Shown here: piece by piece, positions 24,839 through 32,927 of the stretch | Position numbering within the stretch: the first letter of the stretch is position 1 | Layout: each line of letters opens with the position of its first letter | Assembly (NCBI GenBank): GCA_012959985.1 | Contig: DUCD01000025.1 | Location: forward strand, 4,770-44,082 | Origin: Verrucomicrobiales bacterium | Lineage (GTDB): Bacteria; Verrucomicrobiota; Verrucomicrobiia; Limisphaerales; DUCD01 | Reading direction: 5' to 3' | DNA: 39,313 nt | Translations under genes and position numbers: made by a program | The notes under the pieces: model-generated | Database searches by the model: none | The model's input: the letters and a program-made list of their open reading frames with translations, nothing else | Told to the model about the DNA's origin: nothing

Positions 24839-26473
24839 TCAGGAGCCGGAAATTTTCCCACAGAGAGAAACATCCATTCCAAGTTCGGAGAAAGCAGCGG
24901 CCTTGACCCGGGTTGCCCAGGCCGCCTTGGTTCGACTGGGGGCATAGACCACCTGGATATGATTGGAGGGATGTCTCGCCATCATCTGATCCCGGGAAAT
25001 CCCTTTCAGAACGGCATGCATAATAGGCCATTGGGGAGTGGTTTCCTGCCAACGTCGTTCCGTTTCCCTTTCGGAAAGCTTAACCACCTCTGCCATTCCC
25101 AGGTCAGCGCATAACTTTCCTCCGGCAATGAAAACCCGGCTCCAAACAATCCATCCCGGCTTGGAGATTCCCTTGACGGTTCCACCGCCGAGCCGGAAAT
25201 ACATCGGGGGTTGTCTTTCGCTGCTCGCACCCTTGTATCCTCCGACGAAATGAGCCGGAGGCACGGCACCCGATATCAGAAAAACCCAGACGTATTCCTT
25301 CTTTCCATTGACCTTACAGGACGCTCCCCAGCGAAGGTCATGCAATGTCGTTTCCGGCGCATAGCCGAGGGACCGCCAAAGCTGATGCGTAATCAAGGCA
25401 TCCAGGCCGGCACATTCATCCACTTCATTGAAATGGGGCAGAGGTTCTCCTGGGTAAAGAACTGCGGAAGTCCCCTTCCGTTTCACCGGAGGACGGTCTG
25501 AATTGTTCAGCAACCCTTCCACCAAATCACTCGCGGGTGTCAAATCCTTGAGCCCCTGTTGATATTGAATCCCGACCGTACTACAACCGAACTCATCCGC
25601 CAGGCGGAGAACCGCTACATACATTCTGCATTGCTCCAGAACCTGCTGTTCGGTCAGTTCAGTGCTTTCATCCTCCCCAAGTTGAAAGGTCATTCCTTTT
25701 TTCTTCAACCAGTCGAAAACGGACCGGGCTTCTGCCTCACCGACCTGCTGCATCGCTGCAAAAAGGGTTGATTGGCTCAAGCGTTCCTTGAAAACCCCGG
25801 TGGGATGAAGCAACTCGTCGGGGACGATGGCATTGTACATCCCCATGCAACCCTCATCAAAAACCCCCATGATAGCTTTCCGATCACGGAACTCCCTGGC
25901 AAATGATCGTCCATGGGCTTCTGCCTCCTCTGGCAGTTTGACCAATTGAAGCGGCTGCACATGGCTCTGGTCATGAGTCACCTTTCCTTCCCGTAGCCAT
26001 TGCCGAATACCGTTGAGAAAGAAATCATCCTTAAAATCTTCACTCCACAAAGTGCTGAAATTCACACCCGCCTTTATCAGAGATCCGTTGAGGTTCAGCA
26101 TACCGACTAATCCCGGCCAGGTGCCGCTCCAGTTTGCAACGGTAAGGATCGGCCCCCGATGGGTGAAAAGCCCTCCCAGTAAGTGGTGGCTGTACTGCCA
26201 GACACTTTCTGCAACAATGAGCGGCGCCTCAGGATGAATTGAACGGAAAACTTCCAGTCCCTTTTTCTGGGAATCAATAAAACCGTGCTTCTTTTTGGAA
26301 TCGTAGGGATGGGCACGAACAATTTTCCATCCCTCCTTGCGGAATGCTCTGGCCAAACTGGATTCCATGGCTTCCTGAGCCGACCAGCACTTTTGGTTGG
26401 CTGAAAGACGAAGGTCACCATTGGACACTAATCCTACATGCCTCGACCTTAGAGGCACTGTCAATTTTCTCAT
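24839..26473 (-). CDS. Sugar isomerase of the L-fucose/L-arabinose isomerase superfamily
   Basis: 544 residues from the ATG at 26473 (MRKLTVPLRSRHVGLV). A longer reading from 26527 would extend into the divergent promoter region of fabG and adds nothing family-like. The first half has the alternating alpha/beta pattern of the superfamily (HVGLVSNGD, PLIVAESVWQYSHHLLGG, GPILTVANWSGTWPGLVGML, KAIMGVFDEGCMGMYNAIV). The C-terminal half contains LHDLRWGA and VWVFLISGAVPPAHFVGGY, resembling the fucose isomerase C-terminal domain. The paired rhamnulokinase suggests L-fucose or L-rhamnose as substrate; rhamnose would normally use the unrelated RhaA, so this protein may substitute for it. Metal-binding residues are not assigned with certainty. 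Confidence 0.75.
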   Translation of the reverse strand: MRKLTVPLRSRHVGLVSNGDLRLSANQKCWSAQEAMESSLARAFRKEGWKIVRAHPYDSKKKHGFIDSQKKGLEVFRSIHPEAPLIVAESVWQYSHHLLGGLFTHRGPILTVANWSGTWPGLVGMLNLNGSLIKAGVNFSTLWSEDFKDDFFLNGIRQWLREGKVTHDQSHVQPLQLVKLPEEAEAHGRSFAREFRDRKAIMGVFDEGCMGMYNAIVPDELLHPTGVFKERLSQSTLFAAMQQVGEAEARSVFDWLKKKGMTFQLGEDESTELTEQQVLEQCRMYVAVLRLADEFGCSTVGIQYQQGLKDLTPASDLVEGLLNNSDRPPVKRKGTSAVLYPGEPLPHFNEVDECAGLDALITHQLWRSLGYAPETTLHDLRWGASCKVNGKKEYVWVFLISGAVPPAHFVGGYKGASSERQPPMYFRLGGGTVKGISKPGWIVWSRVFIAGGKLCADLGMAEVVKLSERETERRWQETTPQWPIMHAVLKGISRDQMMARHPSNHIQVVYAPSRTKAAWATRVKAAAFSELGMDVSLCGKISGS

Positions 26474-26706
26474 AACTCTCTTTGCAATACAGGTTTCGGG
26501 TTTCAGCCATAGTGAACCGGAGAACATCCGGACTCAAGAACTTAGAACAAGATCAGGATTACCGGGACATGGGCAGTCCATTTGGAGATTCACCAAGAGT
26601 CGTTGTGAAAATGTGGCCTGCCAATTGGACTGATCCGGTCGATTCCTTCCAAATCGAATCTTTCATTCTCACTCAAATCATGCCATTCAATCAAAATAAT
26701 TTATTT
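26474..26706. other. 233-bp divergent intergenic region, isomerase/fabG
   Basis: It separates the minus-strand isomerase from fabG. No convincing promoter hexamers or hairpins were found. The frame upstream of fabG is open to 26482, with a second possible fabG start at 26680. Confidence 0.3.
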
Positions 26707-27465
26707 ATGGAATCCGAAAACACCCCCCTCCTGAATCAAACGGCCCTGGTGACCGGTGCCAGTCGCGGTATCGGCCGTGCTATAGCCATGAAACTGGCCA
26801 CCTTGGGCGCTGATGTCGTCTGTGTTTCACGGACCGTAGAAAACTCGCAAAAAACGGCCACAGCCATCGAACAGATGGGGCGAAATTCCTGGGCTTTCGG
26901 TGTGGATGTTTCAGATTCTCAGGCTGTAGTGGAAAGCTGCAAAGCCATTTTCGATAAAACGCCTCGAATTGATATTCTGGTGAATAATGCCGGAATCACG
27001 CGGGATACCTTGCTGATGCGGATGAAAGAAGAAGAATGGGATGCGGTTTTAGATACAAATCTCAAAGGAGCCTTCCTATGGACAAAGACCTTGTCGCGAA
27101 AGTTTCTCAAACAGAAATCGGGAAGAATCATCAACATTTCCTCGGTCATCGGCTTGATGGGTAATGCCGGACAATGCAATTACGCCGCCAGCAAAGCAGG
27201 CCTGATTGGATTCACCAAGTCGGCCGCCAGAGAATTTGCTTCGCGGGGAATCACTGTGAATGCCGTGGCGCCGGGTTTCATTGAAACCGACATGACCGTA
27301 GACTTGAGTGACGATCTTAAAACAGGTCTATTGAACCAAATACCTTTGAATTCACTGGGGAAAACGGAGGATATCGCGGAGGCGGTCGCCTTTCTGGCAG
27401 GCCCCGGCGCCCGTTATATCACGGGTCAAGTCCTTGCCGTGGACGGCGGACTTGTGATGGCCTGA
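26707..27465 (+). CDS. fabG: 3-oxoacyl-ACP reductase
   Basis: 252 residues from the ATG at 26707; an ATG at 26680 would add nine residues. It reduces 3-oxoacyl-ACP with NADPH in the elongation cycle. The Rossmann motif is ALVTGASRGIGRAIA (about 13-27), NNAGITRD is near 93, and the catalytic residues are Ser146, Tyr159 and Lys163 (in INISSVIGL and NYAASKAGLIGF). VNAVAPGFIETDM and the end VDGGLVMA are typical. It heads a fabG-acpP-fabF run, the usual core fab order; fabD and fabH are not here, and fabH lies 17 kb away. Confidence 0.94.
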   Translation: MESENTPLLNQTALVTGASRGIGRAIAMKLATLGADVVCVSRTVENSQKTATAIEQMGRNSWAFGVDVSDSQAVVESCKAIFDKTPRIDILVNNAGITRDTLLMRMKEEEWDAVLDTNLKGAFLWTKTLSRKFLKQKSGRIINISSVIGLMGNAGQCNYAASKAGLIGFTKSAAREFASRGITVNAVAPGFIETDMTVDLSDDLKTGLLNQIPLNSLGKTEDIAEAVAFLAGPGARYITGQVLAVDGGLVMA

Positions 27466-27520
27466 CCGATCGAATCAACTCGCTCGCAAGCCATTCCTGA
27501 AGAGTTAAATGTCTGGAACT

Positions 27521-27542
27521 GCTTTTAGGGCAACTTAAAAGC
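27521..27542. repeat. Small hairpin after fabG
   Basis: GCTTTTA and TAAAAGC form a 7-bp stem around an 8-base loop, followed by an AT-rich stretch. It could be a weak terminator or processing site between fabG and acpP. Confidence 0.3.
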
Positions 27543-27566
27543 CGGCATTTTATTTTAAATCGAGGC

Positions 27567-27595
27567 TTGACGGTTTTTTGGCGGTGGCATAGACA
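27567..27595 (+). promoter_or_regulatory. Possible acpP promoter
   Basis: TTGACG (27567-27572), 17 bases, TAGACA (27590-27595). The -35 is strong and the -10 weak. The predicted start would be about 16 bases before the acpP ATG, fitting the high demand for acyl carrier protein. Confidence 0.35.
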
Positions 27596-27617
27596 ACCTG
27601 CGGATCTAAAATAGAAA

Positions 27618-27863
27618 ATGGCTGAGGAAAAAACGATAGAACAGAAGGTAAAGGACATAATTGTCGAGCAATTGGGAGTCAATGCGGATCAAGTGACTAC
27701 CGTTGCTAAATTCATAGAAGATCTGGGAGCAGATTCTCTTGATACGGTGGAACTTGTGATGGCCCTTGAAGAGGAATTCAATATCGAAGTTCCCGACGAG
27801 GTTGCCGAAAAGCTTCAGAGTGTCGGAGATGTCGTCAAGCACATCGAAGAAGGAGTGAACTGA
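27618..27863 (+). CDS. acpP: Acyl carrier protein
   Basis: 81 residues, very acidic. The 4'-phosphopantetheine attachment Ser is S40 in the canonical [20 protein letters not shown] motif. It carries growing acyl chains as thioesters and is the partner of FabG, FabF, FabH and PlsX encoded in this window. The C-terminal [13 protein letters not shown] helix is typical. It lies 152 bp after fabG and 71 bp before fabF. No Shine-Dalgarno sequence is visible before the ATG. Confidence 0.97.
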   Translation: MAEEKTIEQKVKDIIVEQLGVNADQVTTVAKFIEDLGADSLDTVELVMALEEEFNIEVPDEVAEKLQSVGDVVKHIEEGVN

Positions 27864-27934
27864 CGCATCATCGATCCTAACCTTTGTTTTGGCCATAAGT
27901 GACCAGAACACCAGCAGCAAATCCCCCATAATTC

Positions 27935-29161
27935 ATGTCCGATTCCTGGAAGGATCGTCGGGTGGTCATCACCGGTCTCGGTGTTGTCAATTCCTTGGGT
28001 TTCACGGCCGATTCGTTTTGGCAAAAGTTAATTGCCGGCGAATGCGGTATCGGTATGGTTACCCAGTTCGATGCTTCGGACTACTCTTGCCGCATTGCCG
28101 CTGAAGTTAGGGATTTCGACCCGTCACCGGCATTTCCATCCCCAAAGGATATTCGACGGACGGATCGATTTGTCCAGTTCGGCGTTTATGCCGGTTACCA
28201 GGCACTGTTGGATTCGGGTATGGATTTGGAGTCGCTTGATCGCGACCGGATCGGGACTTACATAGGGTCTGGAATCGGCGGCCTGTTCACCACGGAGGAA
28301 CAGCATAAAATCCTGCTCAATAGAGGACCGAAACGGGTTTCTCCTTTCATGATCCCCATGTTGATCCTGAACATGGCTTCGGGAATATTTTCCATACATT
28401 ATAAATTACGGGGACCAAATCTAGCCATCTGTTCTGCCTGCGCCACCTCCAGTCATTCCATCGGGGAAGCATGGCGCACCATCAAGATGGGAGATGCTGA
28501 TGCTATTTTTGCCGGAGGTGCCGAGGCATCCATTGTTCCACTCGGCATGAGCGGCTTCAGTGCTATGCGGGCAATGAGCACCCGGAACGATGACCCAAAA
28601 AAATCATCCCGCCCTTTCGAGAAAGATCGGGATGGATTCGTTATGGGAGAAGGAGCAGGCGTTGTTATTGTCGAAGAACTGGATCATGCCATTCGCCGCG
28701 GAGCCAAAATATATTGTGAACTGGTCGGTTATGGAAATACGGCCGATGCCAGCCACCTGACTTCCCCAGCCCCTGAAGGAGAAGGAGCGGCCCGATGCAT
28801 GCGCCAGGTTAACTACGTCAATGCCCACGGCACCGCGACATTCCAGGGAGATATTTGTGAGACCCAAGCCATTAAAACGGTTTTTGGTGAATCCTCAGCG
28901 CATTTGGCTGTAAGTTCCACCAAAGGCGCCACGGGACATATGCTGGGAGCTGCTGGAGCAGTTGAGATGGCAGTGTGTGCCAAAGCTATCGAAACGGGCA
29001 TCGTTCCACCAACCATCAATTTAGATACTCCCGACCCAGCCTGTGACTTGGATTATGTGCCCAATGAAAAACGTTCGATGAACGTTCAGGTCACCATGAG
29101 CAATTCTTTCGGATTTGGAGGACACAACGCCACTCTCCTGGCTTCCAAATATCAAGCCTGA
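27935..29161 (+). CDS. fabF: Beta-ketoacyl-ACP synthase II, with a short internal deletion
   Basis: 408 residues. It elongates acyl-ACP with malonyl-ACP. The catalytic Cys is C169 in ICSACATSSHS, the first His is H298 in NYVNAHGTATF, and the second His is in TKGATGHMLGAAGAVE; the SNSFGFGGHNATLL end is normal. Compared with E. coli FabF, about 12 residues are missing between GEGAARCMR and VNYVNAHGT (residue 289-292, near 28800-28810), where the family has a helix of the type NALRDAGIEASQI. The reading frame is kept. This would shorten a core helix just before an active-site strand, so activity is uncertain. The last 10 bases overlap the convergent ABC ATPase gene. Confidence 0.93.
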   Translation: MSDSWKDRRVVITGLGVVNSLGFTADSFWQKLIAGECGIGMVTQFDASDYSCRIAAEVRDFDPSPAFPSPKDIRRTDRFVQFGVYAGYQALLDSGMDLESLDRDRIGTYIGSGIGGLFTTEEQHKILLNRGPKRVSPFMIPMLILNMASGIFSIHYKLRGPNLAICSACATSSHSIGEAWRTIKMGDADAIFAGGAEASIVPLGMSGFSAMRAMSTRNDDPKKSSRPFEKDRDGFVMGEGAGVVIVEELDHAIRRGAKIYCELVGYGNTADASHLTSPAPEGEGAARCMRQVNYVNAHGTATFQGDICETQAIKTVFGESSAHLAVSSTKGATGHMLGAAGAVEMAVCAKAIETGIVPPTINLDTPDPACDLDYVPNEKRSMNVQVTMSNSFGFGGHNATLLASKYQA

Positions 29162-30321
29162 TTCTCCTCTGACCCTCCAGTCAGAAGATTTTCACCGTCG
29201 GTGGGATTAAAAAAATGGATTCCTGAAGATCCGGAAAACCGAACGACTGCGTTTTGGCCCGTCGTCAATTTCAGAGGTTCCGCACATTTTGCGACCAGGT
29301 TTCCAAATGGAGAGTTCAGGTAAAGACAGCTTTCAGCCCCAAAAAACTCGATTTTCTCAACCGAGACTGGAATCATTGAGGCTGGTAGGGAGTCAGATGA
29401 AGGAACATCACACGGCAACACCTGGAGCGCCTCGGGCCTGATGCCCAGGCATACTTCAACCCCTTTCCGGGCGGCATCCTTGATCAATAATCCAGGAACA
29501 GAAGGCAACTCGAGACTCCGTCCCTCACTTCCCGAAATCTTAAAAACCAACTTGGAAGAACAGACTTGGAGGATTCCCTCGATCAGATTCATCTTAGGCC
29601 GTCCGATGAATTGTCCGACAAACAGGTGTTCCGGAACTTGGTATAATTCCCGAGGTGTCCCGATCTGAAGACATTTCCCGACCTTCATCAATGTGATGCG
29701 ATCTCCGAACGCCATAGCTTCATTCTGGTCGTGCGTCACCAGGATCATTGTCTTTCCAAGTTGTTGCTGAATCTGAATGATTTCACTGTGAAGATGAGTG
29801 CGAAGATCGGGATCCAGATTGGAAAACGGTTCGTCCAGAAGAAAGATATCGGGCTTCAAAACCATGGTCCTTCCGATCGCAACGCGCTGCTGCTGCCCCC
29901 CCGACAACTCGGTGATAGGTCGCTGAAGCAAGCCCTGCAACCTCATCGTCACGGCTGCATCCTCCACCATTCTGCGAATTTCTGACTTAGCTTTCTTTCT
30001 CAACCGCAAACCGAAAGCCAAGTTCTCAAATACATTTAAATGGGGATAAAGGGCCGTATTCTGAAAAACAATGGCGACATTTCGTTGATCCGGTGGTGAC
30101 AACGTGATCTCAGAACCCTCCATATGTATTCGACCCTGATCCGGGTTTTCAAGGCCGGCAATGCATCGAATCAGAGTGGTCTTACCACTGCCTGAGGGTC
30201 CGAGAACTGCCAAACGCTCCCCCTTCCGTACCCGAAGGTTCAATCCATCCAATGCTTGAATTTCACTCCCACCGGATCCCCTGAAGGTCTTGCAGAGGTT
30301 TTCCAGAATCAATGCTTCCAT
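29152..30321 (-). CDS. MalK/UgpC-type ABC transporter ATP-binding protein
   Basis: 389 residues from the ATG at 30321; a TTG three codons earlier is less likely. Walker A is LGPSGSGKTTLIRCIAG (about 40-56), the Q-loop VFQNTALYPHLNV, signature LSGGQQQRVAIGR, Walker B IFLLDEPFSNLD and the H-loop LVTHDQNEAMAFGD. Residues about 240-389 form the TOBE/OB regulatory region of carbohydrate importers (CUT1 family). It should power uptake of a sugar, oligosaccharide or glycerol-phosphate type solute. No permease or binding protein is adjacent, so it may serve several importers encoded elsewhere. Its 3' end overlaps that of fabF by 10 bp in convergent orientation. Confidence 0.9.
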   Translation of the reverse strand: MEALILENLCKTFRGSGGSEIQALDGLNLRVRKGERLAVLGPSGSGKTTLIRCIAGLENPDQGRIHMEGSEITLSPPDQRNVAIVFQNTALYPHLNVFENLAFGLRLRKKAKSEIRRMVEDAAVTMRLQGLLQRPITELSGGQQQRVAIGRTMVLKPDIFLLDEPFSNLDPDLRTHLHSEIIQIQQQLGKTMILVTHDQNEAMAFGDRITLMKVGKCLQIGTPRELYQVPEHLFVGQFIGRPKMNLIEGILQVCSSKLVFKISGSEGRSLELPSVPGLLIKDAARKGVEVCLGIRPEALQVLPCDVPSSDSLPASMIPVSVEKIEFFGAESCLYLNSPFGNLVAKCAEPLKLTTGQNAVVRFSGSSGIHFFNPTDGENLLTGGSEENQA

Positions 30322-30508
30322 ACTTGCCAAACTCCTGGAAAATGTCCTGTTTCAACACCCATATCTTCACGATTTTACAAAGACTCGAAATATCCGATTG
30401 ACGTCAGGAATTAATCCTCTTCAATATCCCACGGCATTTCGAACCTGTCATTCCTGCTTGAGGGGATGGATAATGGTTCTGATTTCCACCTTACTCAACA
30501 GATTAATG

Positions 30509-31732
30509 ATGAACCTGGATTCCCTTTACTCGGAGCTGACATTGAAGAATCAGGCCAAGATGGCCTTAATTGTCTTGGATGGTGTCGGAGATATTGCCAC
30601 CGCGCAAACTGGCTATCAAACCCCGCTCGAAGCAGCAAAAACCCCGAACCTGGATGCGCTATGCAAAGATTCAGCCCTTGGAAGATTGATTCCTGCAGCG
30701 CCGGGAATCACGCCGGGCAGTGGCCCGGGCCACCTTGGATTGTTTGGATACGATCCCCTGGAATATCAAGTCGGTCGTGGGGTGATCGAGGCATTGGGAC
30801 TGGGATTGGAGCTCAAACCCGGAAATGTCGCCGCCCGTGCAAATTTCTGCTCACTTGACGAACAGGGCATTGTCACCGATCGTCGAGCCGGTCGGATCGC
30901 CACCGAGGTCACGGAGGAGCTCTGTGCTTTGCTCTCTGACAACATCAAGAAGATCGACGATGCCGAAGTTTTAATACGGCCCGGAAAGGGTCACCGATTT
31001 GTTGTGATATTTCGAGGACCGGGAATTGAAGGTCCTCTGACTGATGCCGACCCTCATCATGAGGGAAACCCCATTCCAATGGTCCAGCCGACCCAGCCGG
31101 ATTCTGAAAAAGCTAAAAAGATGGCCGGCCTGATCACCAAATTCTATGAAGTGGCGCTACCCATTTTGAAAGGGAAGACCCCGGCGAACGGTTTTCTAAT
31201 GCGGGGAATTGCCCACCAACCGGATATCCCCGTGTTTCAAGACCGGTATCAGATGAAACCGGCCTGCATTGCGGTTTACCCGATGTACAAAGGGTTAGCC
31301 CAACTGGTCGGCATGGAAAAACTAGAAGGTATGACCAATATCGAGGAAGAATTTCAACGCTACCTCGATCAATATGATCAATACGATTACTTCTTCATCC
31401 ATTTCAAAACTACTGACATGATGGGCGAAGACGGTGATTTCGAAGGAAAAAAGAAAGCGATTGAGGAACTGGACTCAGCTCTTCCGATTCTTCTACAGAA
31501 AAAACCGGACGTGCTGACGATCACTGGAGACCATTCGACTCCATGTCCGATGAAAGGCCACTCATGGCATCCACAACCGGTTCTTCTGCATTCCGCGTTT
31601 TCAGGATCGGACAAGCTGGATCGCTTCACCGAAACCTGTGCGAATTCCGGTTCTCTGGGAATTCTCGAGGCAAAATACCTGATACGATTAATGCAGGCCA
31701 ATGCCGGAAAATTCGACAAATTCGGGGCTTAG
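30509..31732 (+). CDS. apgM: 2,3-bisphosphoglycerate-independent phosphoglycerate mutase, archaeal-type
   Basis: 407 residues from the second of two adjacent ATGs (30506/30509). The open frame extends to 30290 but the extra part overlaps the divergent ABC gene and is not family-like. Alkaline-phosphatase-fold motifs are MALIVLDGVGD (metal Asp), TPNLDALCKDSALGRL, the nucleophile region GITPGSGPGHLGLFGYDP, FFIHFKTTDMMGEDGDFEGKK and VLTITGDHSTPCPMKGHSWHPQP. The enzyme interconverts 3- and 2-phosphoglycerate in glycolysis and gluconeogenesis. It belongs to the ApgM family common in archaea and scattered in bacteria, related to but distinct from GpmI. It is followed by a sugar nucleotidyltransferase gene after 155 bp. 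Confidence 0.93.
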   Translation: MNLDSLYSELTLKNQAKMALIVLDGVGDIATAQTGYQTPLEAAKTPNLDALCKDSALGRLIPAAPGITPGSGPGHLGLFGYDPLEYQVGRGVIEALGLGLELKPGNVAARANFCSLDEQGIVTDRRAGRIATEVTEELCALLSDNIKKIDDAEVLIRPGKGHRFVVIFRGPGIEGPLTDADPHHEGNPIPMVQPTQPDSEKAKKMAGLITKFYEVALPILKGKTPANGFLMRGIAHQPDIPVFQDRYQMKPACIAVYPMYKGLAQLVGMEKLEGMTNIEEEFQRYLDQYDQYDYFFIHFKTTDMMGEDGDFEGKKKAIEELDSALPILLQKKPDVLTITGDHSTPCPMKGHSWHPQPVLLHSAFSGSDKLDRFTETCANSGSLGILEAKYLIRLMQANAGKFDKFGA

Positions 31733-31752
31733 GGACCACTCAAAAACAGCTA

Positions 31753-31810
31753 CACCAATTGCTGGAGGCGAATTGGGCTTCCGGCAAGACGGCGCTCCCG
31801 CCAACTGGTG
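31753..31810. repeat. Intergenic inverted repeat between apgM and the nucleotidyltransferase
   Basis: CACCAATTG (31753-31761) pairs with CAACTGGTG (31802-31810) with one G-T or mismatch step, enclosing GGCG/CGCC and a GC-rich core. No T-run follows, so it is more like a REP-type element than a terminator. Confidence 0.35.
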
Positions 31811-31887
31811 AATTTATTTTTGTGCAGTCCGTTAAACCCGTATTCTGTCCTATACACACCATTGGAAAACCCCTTGTTCAACAAAAT

Positions 31888-32643
31888 ATGAAGGTGAAAA
31901 AATCGGTAATCCTTGCTGCTGGAAAAGGCAAAAGGATGGGAGATTTAACGACGGACATCCCCAAACCGATGCTCAAGATCGGAGATAAACCCATCCTCGA
32001 ACACATTGTAGAAGGGCTTATTTCGGCAGGCATTTCAGAAATTTTCATCATCACCGGTTATCAGGCCGAATCCATTGAGAACTACTTCGGCACCGGCTCG
32101 AAATGGGATGCTGAGTTTACTTTTGGCCGTCAGGAAATCCCCAACGGAACAGGTAAAGCCCCTGAAGCGGCTCGAAATTGGGTTGAAAAATCCCCTTTCC
32201 TACTAACTTATGGCGATATTCTAGTTCACCCCAATACATACTCAAAAATGGTGAACCGTTATGAAAAAGGGGATACACAAGGAATCGTCACCATTACCAA
32301 AGGCGATGACATCACCAAAGGAGGAATCGTCCTGTTCGATCAGGATCGACGATTTACGGAAGTCATTGAAAAACCGAGCCATGAAACCATCGTCGAATTA
32401 AAGAAATCGGGAAGACTTCAGGATGATCTGGCAGCTTGGTATAATGCGGGAATCTATGTATTTGAGCCCCGAATTTTCGAACACACCGAGAAACTGTCCC
32501 TTTCTCCACGAGGCGAATACGAGCTGACGGATGCGTTCAACCAGTTGGCGGCATCGGGAGACCATCTGAGTGTGGTGGAAACCGAAGGCCAATGGGTGGA
32601 TGTCCGAGATCCGGAGGTTCTGAGATCTTTGGGAGGAGCCTGA
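31888..32643 (+). CDS. Sugar-phosphate nucleotidyltransferase
   Basis: 251 residues from the ATG at 31888. The start VILAAGKGKRMGDLTTDIPK is the GxGxRMxPxTxxxPK-type nucleotide-binding loop of RmlA/GlmU-N/ManC-like enzymes, followed by PMLKIGDKPILEHIVEGL. LLTYGDILVHPNTY gives the metal-binding Asp, and VIEKPS and WYNAGIYVFEPRIF are family motifs. ELTDAFNQL and a short end (VDVRDPEVLR) complete a single catalytic domain, without the left-handed helix acetyltransferase domain of GlmU. It makes an NDP-sugar from NTP and a sugar-1-phosphate; the sugar cannot be told. Surface glycan genes in the window suggest its use there. Confidence 0.85.
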   Translation: MKVKKSVILAAGKGKRMGDLTTDIPKPMLKIGDKPILEHIVEGLISAGISEIFIITGYQAESIENYFGTGSKWDAEFTFGRQEIPNGTGKAPEAARNWVEKSPFLLTYGDILVHPNTYSKMVNRYEKGDTQGIVTITKGDDITKGGIVLFDQDRRFTEVIEKPSHETIVELKKSGRLQDDLAAWYNAGIYVFEPRIFEHTEKLSLSPRGEYELTDAFNQLAASGDHLSVVETEGQWVDVRDPEVLRSLGGA

Positions 32644-32711
32644 AACCGGATAGCATCTTACCTTTTATATGAGGGTTGGCAAAAATCCCTTAAAATTCAG
32701 TTATTTCCTTC

Positions 32712-32739
32712 TTGCATCACACAAAAACGGCGTTATTCT
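32712..32739 (+). promoter_or_regulatory. Possible rpsA promoter
   Basis: TTGCAT (32712-32717), 16 bases, TATTCT (32734-32739). It would give a leader of about 180 bases before the rpsA ATG. Confidence 0.45.
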
Positions 32740-32812
32740 GTCGCTCCGTTTGGGCTCTGCGAGTGCAGAAATACCCAGAAAGCGGCATTTTAATCAACTT
32801 GAATAACAAAAA

Positions 32813-32862
32813 TGTCTCTCTTTGAGACACGATTGACCCAGAATCCCGGTTTCATCGGGATT
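32813..32862 (+). promoter_or_regulatory. Two hairpins in the rpsA leader
   Basis: TGTCTC/GAGACA (32813-32829, 5-base loop) and AATCCCG/CGGGATT (32842-32862, 7-base loop) lie in the untranslated region before rpsA. Such structured leaders are used for S1 autocontrol in some bacteria; here that is inference. Confidence 0.4.
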
Positions 32863-32927
32863 TAGACCGGCCCACAAAAGCCGCCTTTCTCTAGGAGTTA
32901 TTCCGACCCCCATTATTTCAATTTCTT

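Noticed and set aside
30398-30426. Promoter for apgM (TTGACG followed by TCAATA)
   Set aside because: The -10 match is too poor to report as a feature.
30290-30505. Upstream extension of apgM
   Set aside because: It overlaps the divergent ABC ATPase gene and has no family similarity; the alkaline-phosphatase fold begins at the ATGs at 30506/30509.
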